This document shows, one piece after another, positions 7,501-11,709 of a stretch of 11,709 nucleotides of DNA. Positions within the stretch are counted from its first letter, which is position 1. The number at the start of each line of letters is the position of its first letter. The position numbers and the translations under genes were made by a program. The notes beneath the pieces were generated by a model, which made no database searches, had not been told where the DNA came from, and worked only from the letters and a program-made list of their open reading frames with translations. Source of the DNA: Candidatus Uhrbacteria bacterium RIFOXYB12_FULL_58_10 (GTDB lineage: Bacteria; Patescibacteriota; Patescibacteriia; UBA9934; GWF2-40-263); assembly GCA_943357275.1 (NCBI GenBank), contig CALRGL010000030.1, positions 1 through 11,709 on the forward strand, read 5' to 3'.

Positions 7501-10500
7501 TTCTTTCTGCAACGCCTTCTAACCAATTTTCAGAAAGCGAAAATATTTGTTTGAATGCAGTTGTTGAGGTTGCGTTTGGATTTCCTTATTCTGGAAATGA
7601 TCCTGACTTTGCAGAAATGGATCGATCAAAATTTAGCGATAATATTATTGTTGAACATTGTACACAAAATGAAGCAACGCGTGACTCTTGTCAGACATGG
7701 GAGACTGTTTTGGGTCAAATTTCAGTTGATAATCCAGATAATGACGTTGTCTTCGTTAGTTCTTTTTCGTGGAGTCCTGCGGACGGATTTCTTCCAAATG
7801 CCATCTATCGAGTGACAATAAAAGGTGGTGATGAAGTCGGTGCTTTGACAACACGCGATAATGGTCATCTTGAGAGAGATTTTCAATGGACATTCCAGAC
7901 AGCCGTTGATCGGGCTCATTGTGAAGTTGGAGCAGTAAACGTGATGCCTCCAGTGTTTACAGCTACGGAGGATGCTGGTTATGACTATCGCGCTCAGTTA
8001 GTTGCTAAGAATGATCGTTGTATTTCCCTTCAGTGTAATTCTCCGCGTGATGAATATTCAATCGGTTGGCAGTCAGATCAAGAACCAAACGCGCATATCG
8101 CTCGACCAAATCCTGATCCTGGTGTGTGTTCAAACGTTGTTGACGCTGACCACGAAACACTTCTTGGTGATCCTGCTGGCATTACGGCGCAAGTAACAAA
8201 CGTTCCAGATCGACCTGCGGATACAGGCTTGCTTACGATTGACTATGCAGATCCAACGGTCGTGAATTATTTCCCAAACTGTGAAGAGGCTTGCAAAAAT
8301 GTTCAACCGTTTGTTGTATTTAGCAAGCACATGAATAAAAATTCTGTTGAACAAAATATCGTTTTGAAAGAATGTCTTAATAGCACCTGTGATCCAATGC
8401 AGTTAAGAGATCTCCCTTTTCAACCAAGCTTTATATACACAGAGGATGGTTTATCGAACACGTCATTGGTTGTAATCGATTTTCAAGAGGAACGAAATCA
8501 ACTGACACCAAACAAATGGTATCGCGTTGTTTTAGCTGGAAATGCCATTCGTTCTGCTTCAGGAGTTCCGCTTTCTTCCTCTGGCTCCAACTTCGGATCA
8601 GACATGAATCTTTATGCTAGTTGGCAACACGATTTCTCTTGGAAATTTAAAACAAAAGTTTCTGACGTTACGTGTCAGATTGATTCGATTTTAGTAGCTC
8701 CGCCTATTGCTGATGTGAAGATTGTTGGAACTCGACAGGAGTTTCGTGGAACGGCTCATGGTGAACCAGATGAATGTTCTGTCATTGGACAAGCCCTGCA
8801 AGATTCAGATTTTACGTGGAATCCTTGGTCTGCCACAGACAAGAGACCAGAAAAAGTTCCTGCAACTCCACAAGATGTTGCATTTATGCTCGGTGCAGGA
8901 TCTGTTGCGTTGGCCGACGCATTGCCAGCGTACTGCAGTTCTAGTTGTTTGAATTTAGGTTCAAGTATTACTGTTGGAACAGGTATTTGTGGAAACAGAG
9001 TGATCGATGCTCCCTCAGAGGAATGTGATAACGGCGATACGGTTGACGGAGATGGATGTTCTTCTCACTGTCTACTTGAAGGAACGGCTCGATGTGCAAA
9101 TCCGGCAGACAATAGTTGTTGTGGAAATGGACGACTTGATGCAAACGAACAATGTGATGACCAAAATTTAAATGGTAACGACGGATGTAACACACAATGT
9201 TTGAATCGAGGTACAACGGGTATCCGTGGAGCCATTTGTGGTGATGGGGTGAGAGATCACTCTCCATTGATTGGAGGAGAAGACTGTGATGATGGAAATG
9301 CTCTTGCAGGAGACGGATGTTCTGCCCAGTGTTTATCTGAAGGATCTGTGGCAAATGCTCGTGTGTATGCAACCTGTGGAAACGGTATTCTTGAGTCTGG
9401 AGAAGACTGTGAAGATGAAATTGGACAAATCAATCCAGCCGAAGACGGAGACGGATGTTCTGCTCGATGTTTGAACGAAGGAACACGAGCATGTGCTGCA
9501 GGTGCGGTTGGATGTTGTGGAAATCGACAAGTGGAACGTGGAGAAGATTGTGATGACGGAAATCTTCTAAACGGAGACTCCTGTTCTTCCTCGTGTTTGT
9601 TTGAAGGTGCCTCTGCCTATGCCCCAATTCCAAGTTATTGTGGTGACGGAGTTTTGCGTTATAACAATGACAACATTAATGACGGAGAAGAATGTGAAGC
9701 AATAGCTGGGTCCGTGAAAAAAGTTCGTGGATATGGTGTTGCACAGGTTGGCGTCAACGCCAGCGTTGAAGTAGATGAAGTAACCCATTATGCAACTTCA
9801 CAAATTGCCGTTTCAACGACACAAAATAACAAACTAGGAAACGCCACATTGCGTTTGCAATGTTCTTGTCAGAGCGATGGTGCTTGTGGCTCGCCAAATA
9901 CCGTTGGTTGTGGAAATGCAAACTGTTGTTATGGTCGCCCTGAGATCGATGAAATTGTTCCAGCCATTGGTCAAAACAATCTTTGCCGAAACACACGCAT
10001 CACCGTGAACTTTACGGAAGTCATGGATGAAGCTACATTCGGTGAGATCGATGCAGACAAGGATGGTCTTATTAGTGGTGCAGAGTTTAAAGGAAACATT
10101 AGTTTGAAACTTGTTAGAAAACCAAATGCTCGTGCGGTGATGACAGACGTGAGTGCAGATCACACGTTGTGTCCTGAAGCCTATGTACAAACAGCTTATG
10201 CCACAGGTCGTGGAACCGTTTTGGCTCGAGCTTGGGGATGGGTCAAGCAAACCGTACTGACATTTTTTGGACAGTCAGCCATTGCTCAAGTTGCTCCACC
10301 ATTTGAATGTCTTGTGCCACTTAAATACGTGACAGTTATTGACGCAGACAAATCTCAGGTAACGCTTGAATACAGCCAGGCTCTTGAGGCAAATGCTGTG
10401 TATGAATTGAAGATTAAAGGAGATGAAAACATTAATGATGCTATTGTTGGTGGAGTTTTGAGTGCTAATAAGGTTGGTATCAATGGAACTTGGAATCAAC

Positions 10501-11709
10501 AGCTAAACATTGGTGCGGATATTTGTGTGCTTGATACCGTAACGGTTGTTGATAATGGAAAAGTTGGTGCAATTGCACAGTATGAAACACGAAGCCCAAA
10601 TTATTTCTCAAGAAAAGACGAAGAACACTCATTTGTTGCAACACCTTATACGACACGGCCTGGCGGAGGATTAGAATCAATCATTGAAATTGCAAACGTT
10701 TATAGTTGGCATTGGTCTTGGGGAACAAGTTTTGTTGATCGAACGCAAGACAGTATTGTTTATCTCAAACCAGGTGATGCACAAGATTTGACCTCAAAAT
10801 CTATTCTCGCAGAAGGACATGACGGACAAGAAACCGTGACAGCTTCGGCAACAATCGATAATGGAATTCAACCAGCCGGATCTGTTTCAGGATCCACCGA
10901 AGTTTTTGGACTGATGTGTGAAAATCCATGGCCAACCATTGGACGACCATTTCCGTTCAAAGAAATAGACAAAAAGACAAATTTTTCACTCTTCTATTGT
11001 CGTGATCAGGGTGAGGAGGGGATCGTGGATGATCTTCCAGAACTGACAGATCCACCAATTTATGCAGCGAATACAGATTTCTTGCAAGAAATGTTCTTTA
11101 AAGTCAGTGGTACCAAAGATGCAATCGGTGTGCGTGTGATTCGAAATCCAAAATACTTGTCTCCAGAAAAATGGTTTGAAGAACAGAAATTTATCGGCAC
11201 AGCTTCGTCAACAACACTTGATGGTTATCCGGCGGTTCTTTCTGGAAATACGATTTATGTTGCTGCAGCTAATATTGAACCAACGAATAAACGAACGATT
11301 TATTCCAATATCTACGCAATTTCTTATAATCCAGACGCAGGTGAAACAGCAAGAGAAATTTTTAAACGGTCTTTATCTAACTTGCGTTTGAACGCAGGAG
11401 TGGGTATGACCGGAGAAAAAGTTGTTACAAATATTCGTCTTTGTAAAACGGCAAACGGATATGTATCTCAAAACGGATCATTCTTCTCTTGTGCTTGGGA
11501 TGGTCAGTGTATTGAACATTGTAAAGAAAGTTCCTGTTCTGTTTCTGGTGGTTCATGTACTAGTGATAACGACTGTGCTCTTCGACCTGTACGAAATGCG
11601 GTCTGTGATGCTGACAAAGATAAATTGCGACGTGACTTTAAACGTCTACTGGACGTCAAAGATTTTGCAGAAGCCATGAATGATTACGGGACAAAAAATG
11701 GACGATGTA
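4530..11709 (+). CDS. Giant multidomain surface protein (at least 2,393 residues) anchored by a T4SS-pilin-like helix pair; 3' end outside window
   Basis: One uninterrupted frame from ATG 4530 to the right edge; I read every codon and found no stop. Residues 1-38 are a signal peptide (basic start, hydrophobic core, VAHA|AD). Residues 71-100 and 117-142 are two membrane helices with a Lys/Arg loop, strongly like the pilin module of the preceding gene (IYGGFKYMTSGG versus MYAGYLYMTSQG). Then come a ten-Gly hinge, Ig-like domains, four IPT/TIG-like domains, Cys-rich knots, DUF4215-type repeats, more Ig-like domains with an EF-hand loop, and a Cys-rich plus helical segment at the cut end. The plentiful, patterned cysteines suggest disulfides and an extracytoplasmic location. 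No SD precedes the ATG; the 3-nt gap from the previous stop suggests translational coupling. A contact or adhesion role is inferred; no enzymatic motif was seen. Reverse-strand frames across this stretch are shadows. Confidence 0.93.
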   Translation, partial: MPGKRPSLLNKLIVATLLSVALFLVVPHAVELIPVAHAADALSGDELFGGPGSTGTSFASEIGLGSSASLMEMIVRLIRTALGFLGIIAVCFVIYGGFKYMTSGGETKRVEDAKKIITNALIGMVIILFSFAIVQFILGVVVGAGSNGGINGGGGGGGGGGAFFPGGGSSLYLSSVNTECSESLRNLQLQMVFTQTLDAESLSRGLSVTKAGIAVDGTVAVRGTLVTFTPSAACPDPNGDQKCFDANSDYRLVLDPAVVHSISNKPLKCTAQLPCSFDFTTGNAIDLVPPTLTMTAPNPIVDANVYVGRPELLQADTNDDVGVSTVNFYLIDDEVPLFVSGLDLSFVKDDGTVTFSSDILREWNTSGYTPNRDYPLWAGAQDCAGHSAVSPRISVTMRAATCLNAVLDLNEAEVDCGGDPLNENYCGACDREVCEENADCASGLCENGFCVPNTYITQVSPGDGAATNLITIKGKGFGIDPGQVVFLGSENQNDEISVSGYECNGASQWSDKEIVIQVPEGAVDGPLELRTADQRPAKTDRTDDLVGPYFADFDVNRIQRPGICSLNPITSTAGVPVVVNGQGFGESRGSSTVYFSAFEPSAYTRWSETESEVVVPNADAGQYPVQVFTGDFFCVQADGVVTETACESNENCNQAEGERCATSWCSETLAYCNQTSDCGINGGRCESIRVGSNARTFVVQDPNRNLNPTISHVESGWKVCEGGEDGGDRCGRSADCRGDGAVCVSAPDWGPVGQYVTIYGTNFGSDPSGFVYFEDPGNQRLATGATDFPAYCNSDFWSDTSITVKVPAKYNNSEDAIAGMLHRLYVHRNNVDSNKIDFQVRAGEGNVPGPALCGLSPVSGPAGTLVTLRGENFGAQKGDIQFFDNQVPADQDVLVWTNSQITDAESPAESQSGPVRVIEQASGYTSNPINFKVGDCREDSALCEAGQQCCANGSCDAQCNDGPKLAHLSYHISTGPIPRNPIVYNHCGDDFLSATPSNQFSESENICLNAVVEVAFGFPYSGNDPDFAEMDRSKFSDNIIVEHCTQNEATRDSCQTWETVLGQISVDNPDNDVVFVSSFSWSPADGFLPNAIYRVTIKGGDEVGALTTRDNGHLERDFQWTFQTAVDRAHCEVGAVNVMPPVFTATEDAGYDYRAQLVAKNDRCISLQCNSPRDEYSIGWQSDQEPNAHIARPNPDPGVCSNVVDADHETLLGDPAGITAQVTNVPDRPADTGLLTIDYADPTVVNYFPNCEEACKNVQPFVVFSKHMNKNSVEQNIVLKECLNSTCDPMQLRDLPFQPSFIYTEDGLSNTSLVVIDFQEERNQLTPNKWYRVVLAGNAIRSASGVPLSSSGSNFGSDMNLYASWQHDFSWKFKTKVSDVTCQIDSILVAPPIADVKIVGTRQEFRGTAHGEPDECSVIGQALQDSDFTWNPWSATDKRPEKVPATPQDVAFMLGAGSVALADALPAYCSSSCLNLGSSITVGTGICGNRVIDAPSEECDNGDTVDGDGCSSHCLLEGTARCANPADNSCCGNGRLDANEQCDDQNLNGNDGCNTQCLNRGTTGIRGAICGDGVRDHSPLIGGEDCDDGNALAGDGCSAQCLSEGSVANARVYATCGNGILESGEDCEDEIGQINPAEDGDGCSARCLNEGTRACAAGAVGCCGNRQVERGEDCDDGNLLNGDSCSSSCLFEGASAYAPIPSYCGDGVLRYNNDNINDGEECEAIAGSVKKVRGYGVAQVGVNASVEVDEVTHYATSQIAVSTTQNNKLGNATLRLQCSCQSDGACGSPNTVGCGNANCCYGRPEIDEIVPAIGQNNLCRNTRITVNFTEVMDEATFGEIDADKDGLISGAEFKGNISLKLVRKPNARAVMTDVSADHTLCPEAYVQTAYATGRGTVLARAWGWVKQTVLTFFGQSAIAQVAPPFECLVPLKYVTVIDADKSQVTLEYSQALEANAVYELKIKGDENINDAIVGGVLSANKVGINGTWNQQLNIGADICVLDTVTVVDNGKVGAIAQYETRSPNYFSRKDEEHSFVATPYTTRPGGGLESIIEIANVYSWHWSWGTSFVDRTQDSIVYLKPGDAQDLTSKSILAEGHDGQETVTASATIDNGIQPAGSVSGSTEVFGLMCENPWPTIGRPFPFKEIDKKTNFSLFYCRDQGEEGIVDDLPELTDPPIYAANTDFLQEMFFKVSGTKDAIGVRVIRNPKYLSPEKWFEEQKFIGTASSTTLDGYPAVLSGNTIYVAAANIEPTNKRTIYSNIYAISYNPDAGETAREIFKRSLSNLRLNAGVGMTGEKVVTNIRLCKTANGYVSQNGSFFSCAWDGQCIEHCKESSCSVSGGSCTSDNDCALRPVRNAVCDADKDKLRRDFKRLLDVKDFAEAMNDYGTKNGRC
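4740..4955 (+). other. T4SS-pilin-like two-helix membrane module of the giant protein
   Basis: Residues 71-142. The first helix starts MEMIVRLIRTALGFLGIIAV and runs to YGGFKYMTSGG; the second runs IITNALIGMVIILFSF to FILGVVV. The pattern R-x2-R-x2-LG-x2-GI, then Y-x-G-x2-YMTS, basic loop, AK-x2-I-x-N-x2-IG, is shared with the helix pairs at about 2820-3040 and, in weaker form, 2309-2533. The family is normally a small pilin-like protein; here it seems to serve as the membrane root of a giant extracellular chain. Confidence 0.8.
4983..5012 (+). repeat. Ten-glycine run forming a hinge
   Basis: Ten consecutive Gly codons (residues 152-161) in mixed synonymous forms (GGA, GGT, GGC, GGG), preceded by NGGIN and followed by AFFPGGG. 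It sits immediately after the second membrane helix and before the first Ig-like domain, so it probably gives free rotation between anchor and fibre. The mixed codons suggest selection for glycine at the protein level rather than DNA slippage. Confidence 0.85.
5034..5730 (+). other. Two Ig-like domains at the base of the giant protein
   Basis: Residues about 169-400. The first has the Big_5-like phrase LQLQMVFTQTLDAESL and ends CSFDFTTGNAIDLVPPTLTM. The second starts at that PPTLTM boundary and contains DDVGVSTVNFYLIDDEV and YPLWAGAQDCAGHS, typical of bacterial Ig-like repeats in which a changed sheet carries 'DxAGN/H' near the end. Boundaries are estimated by eye. Confidence 0.65.
5730..5882 (+). 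other. Cysteine-rich knot 1
   Basis: Residues about 401-451. It contains EVDCGGDPLNENYCGACDRE and then CEENADCASGLCENGFCV. The order DCGG ... CGAC ... C-x5-C-x4-C-x4-C recurs in secreted proteins of myxobacteria and some eukaryotes. All ten cysteines could pair as disulfides. It lies between the Ig-like pair and the first IPT/TIG-like domain. Confidence 0.65.
5889..6452 (+). other. IPT/TIG-like domains 1 and 2
   Basis: Residues about 454-641. Both show the IPT/TIG hallmark: a Pro followed by a Gly/Ala-rich turn, a strand, then G-x-G/N-FG. Domain 1: VSPGDGAATNLITIKGKGFG, then VVFLGS and IVIQVPEGAVDGPL. Domain 2: LNPITSTAGVPVVVNGQGFG, then TVYFS and EVVVPNADAGQYPVQV. This Ig-like fold is common in cell-surface receptors and bacterial adhesins. 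Confidence 0.78.
6465..6758 (+). other. Cysteine-rich segment 2, two clusters
   Basis: 6465-6584 holds CESNENCNQAEGERC and CNQTSDCGINGGRC; 6687-6758 holds CEGGEDGGDRCGRSADCRGD and a further C. The mini-motif C-x4-6-(D/N)C-x5-7-C repeats three times, close to the one in knot 1 and to the cluster at the right end. The second cluster is inserted near the start of the third IPT/TIG-like domain, so a loop of that domain seems to carry the knot. Confidence 0.65.
6648..7331 (+). other. IPT/TIG-like domains 3 and 4
   Basis: Residues about 707-934. Domain 3 opens PTISHVESGW, is interrupted by the second cysteine cluster, and resumes with GPVGQYVTIYGTNFGSD and SITVKVP. Domain 4 reads LSPVSGPAGTLVTLRGENFG, then IQFFD, and ends VIEQASGYTSNPINFKV. 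Domain 4 is the cleanest match in the window. Confidence 0.78.
7335..7406 (+). other. Cysteine-rich knot 3
   Basis: Residues about 936-959, with seven cysteines in 24 residues (CREDSALCEAGQQCCANGSC, then DAQC). It closes the IPT/TIG block and precedes the second Ig-like block. Confidence 0.6.
7410..8980 (+). other. Second block of Ig-like (Big_5-like) modules
   Basis: Residues about 961-1484. Recurrent cues are strand phrases of the type 'VxFSKxMNxxS': CLNAVVEVAFGFPYSG with FLPNAIYRVTIKGG and FQWTFQTAVD in the first; VVNYFPNCEEACKNVQPFVV, KHMNKNSVEQNIVLKEC, WYRVVLAGNAIRSASG and FSWKFKTKVSD in the second. The endings '...Y/WRVxLxG...' and 'WxFxT' are typical of Big_5-type Ig-like domains. The connecting stretches 7918-8250 and 8679-8980 share no motif I can name. 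Confidence 0.6.
8988..9698 (+). repeat. Array of DUF4215 / myxococcal-type disulfide repeats, five full and one partial
   Basis: Copies begin with CGN/CGD at 8988, 9117 (9120 for the second of two cysteines), 9237, 9375, 9513 and 9639. The unit is CGNG-x3-E-x-GE-x-CDDGN-x4-GDGCS-x2-C-x3-G, about 35-45 residues with four to six cysteines. Copy 3 (EDCDDGNALAGDGCSAQC) and copy 5 (EDCDDGNLLNGDSCSSSC) are closest to the consensus; copy 4 has an eight-residue insertion before DGDGCS; copy 6 keeps only CGDG and GEECE. Residues about 1487-1723. The family is known from myxobacterial and some eukaryotic extracellular proteins and is expected to form disulfide-stapled rods. Confidence 0.88.
9930..10540 (+). 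other. Ig-like module interrupted by an EF-hand loop and a hydrophobic segment
   Basis: Residues about 1801-2004. The Big_5-like opening EIDEIVPAIGQNNLCRNTRI is followed by TVNFTEVMDEATF, then the EF-hand loop, then the strand NISLKLVRKPNA, then a Trp-rich hydrophobic segment, then CLVPLKYVTVI and the ending ALEANAVYELKIKGDENIND. The normal domain thus appears to carry two insertions. Confidence 0.55.
10050..10085 (+). other. EF-hand calcium-binding loop
   Basis: Twelve residues DADKDGLISGAE (residues 1841-1852). Asp is at positions 1, 3 and 5, Gly at 6, Ile at 8 and Glu at 12, which is the full canonical EF-hand loop. The following F also fits. No second EF-hand is nearby, so this is a single loop inside an Ig-like module rather than a paired EF-hand domain. 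Confidence 0.75.
10540..11438 (+). other. Distal region of the giant protein without a nameable domain
   Basis: Residues about 2004-2303. It contains an Ig-like stretch (SIVYLKPGDAQDLTSKSILA then GQETVTASATID), a Cys pair around MCENPWP and FYCRDQGEEG, and a segment with IGVRVIRNPKYLSPEKWFEE, IYVAAANI and IYSNIYAISYNPDAGE. The last segment looks like a compact alpha/beta module. I recognise no catalytic motif. Confidence 0.45.
11442..11708 (+). other. C-terminal cysteine cluster followed by pseudopilin-like helix, cut by window edge
   Basis: Residues about 2305-2393. Nine cysteines lie between 11442 and 11606, including CIEHCKESSC and the mini-motif CTSDNDC. Then an amphipathic charged helix DKDKLRRDFKRLLDVKDFAE, followed by YGTKNGRC, ends the window. 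The helix and the 'Y-x3-NG' turn resemble the middle of type IV pilins and pseudopilins (KR-x2-D-x9-Y-x3-NG-x-YP), but there is no prepilin leader here. Confidence 0.5.

Noticed and set aside
8968..9372. Reverse-strand open frame of 134 codons
   Set aside because: It lies antisense to the DUF4215-type repeats; its His/Leu/Gln-rich product is the complement of the repeating Cys/Gly/Asp codons and it has no RBS or family resemblance.
9834..10250. Reverse-strand open frame of 138 codons
   Set aside because: It is antisense to well-patterned Ig-like coding sequence and its product shows no recognisable motif or plausible start.
4530..11709. Possibility that the long stretch is non-coding or holds many small genes
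   Set aside because: The frame beginning at 4530 is open throughout and yields continuous recognisable domains, whereas the small frames in other phases give low-complexity products.
1..11709. Recoding of TGA, as in Gracilibacteria/Absconditabacteria
   Set aside because: No in-frame TGA occurs in any gene, including the more than 7.1 kb frame; Trp is TGG and Gly is GGN throughout.
1..11709. CRISPR arrays, tRNA/rRNA genes, insertion sequences or attachment sites
   Set aside because: No direct-repeat/spacer pattern, cloverleaf, transposase motif or terminal inverted repeats were seen; the repeats present are protein-domain repeats.

Overview
The window reads as chromosomal DNA from a Candidate Phyla Radiation (Patescibacteria/Parcubacteria-like) bacterium. 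This is inferred from three things: two-helix modules of the type IV secretion (T4SS) pilin family fused to long chains of Ig-like domains, a style common in that group; a compact hisS/rpsU/yqeY neighbourhood; and the absence of any metabolic genes. No 16S or other decisive marker is present. All genes lie on the + strand. Stops are TAG or TAA, and the very long final frame contains no in-frame TGA, so the standard bacterial code fits.

Layout. (1) 1-1419: histidyl-tRNA synthetase, open at the left edge and carrying a charged N-terminal extension. (2) 1423-1739: a likely promoter, a very strong Shine-Dalgarno site and rpsU (bS21). (3) 1775-2536: one continuous frame that joins a complete YqeY (GatB/YqeY family) protein to a signal-peptide-bearing two-helix T4SS-pilin-like protein, closed by a clear intrinsic terminator (2561-2584). 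(4) 2658-4526: a 622-residue secreted or membrane-anchored protein with signal peptide, pilin-like helix pair and about three Ig-like domains. (5) 4530-11709 and beyond: one uninterrupted frame of at least 2,393 codons that starts 3 nt after gene 4 and has no stop before the right edge. It encodes a giant surface protein: signal peptide, pilin-like helix pair, a ten-glycine hinge, Ig-like domains, four IPT/TIG-like domains, several cysteine-rich knots, an array of five and a half DUF4215/myxococcal-type disulfide repeats, an EF-hand loop inside an Ig-like domain, an internal signal-peptide-like segment, and a pseudopilin-like helix at the cut edge.

How they work together. The first half is translation machinery (aminoacyl-tRNA synthetase, ribosomal protein, YqeY). 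The second half is a run of three membrane/surface proteins built on the same pilin-like helix pair but of increasing size (about 116, 622 and at least 2,393 residues). The last two form an operon. The likely job is a surface appendage or adhesive coat that contacts a partner cell; this is inference. The most noteworthy points are the giant gene, the YqeY-pilin fusion, the EF-hand insertion, and the fact that of the four visible starts only rpsU has a Shine-Dalgarno site. Almost the whole window is coding; the only gaps are 1420-1493, 1740-1774, 2537-2657 and 4527-4529.
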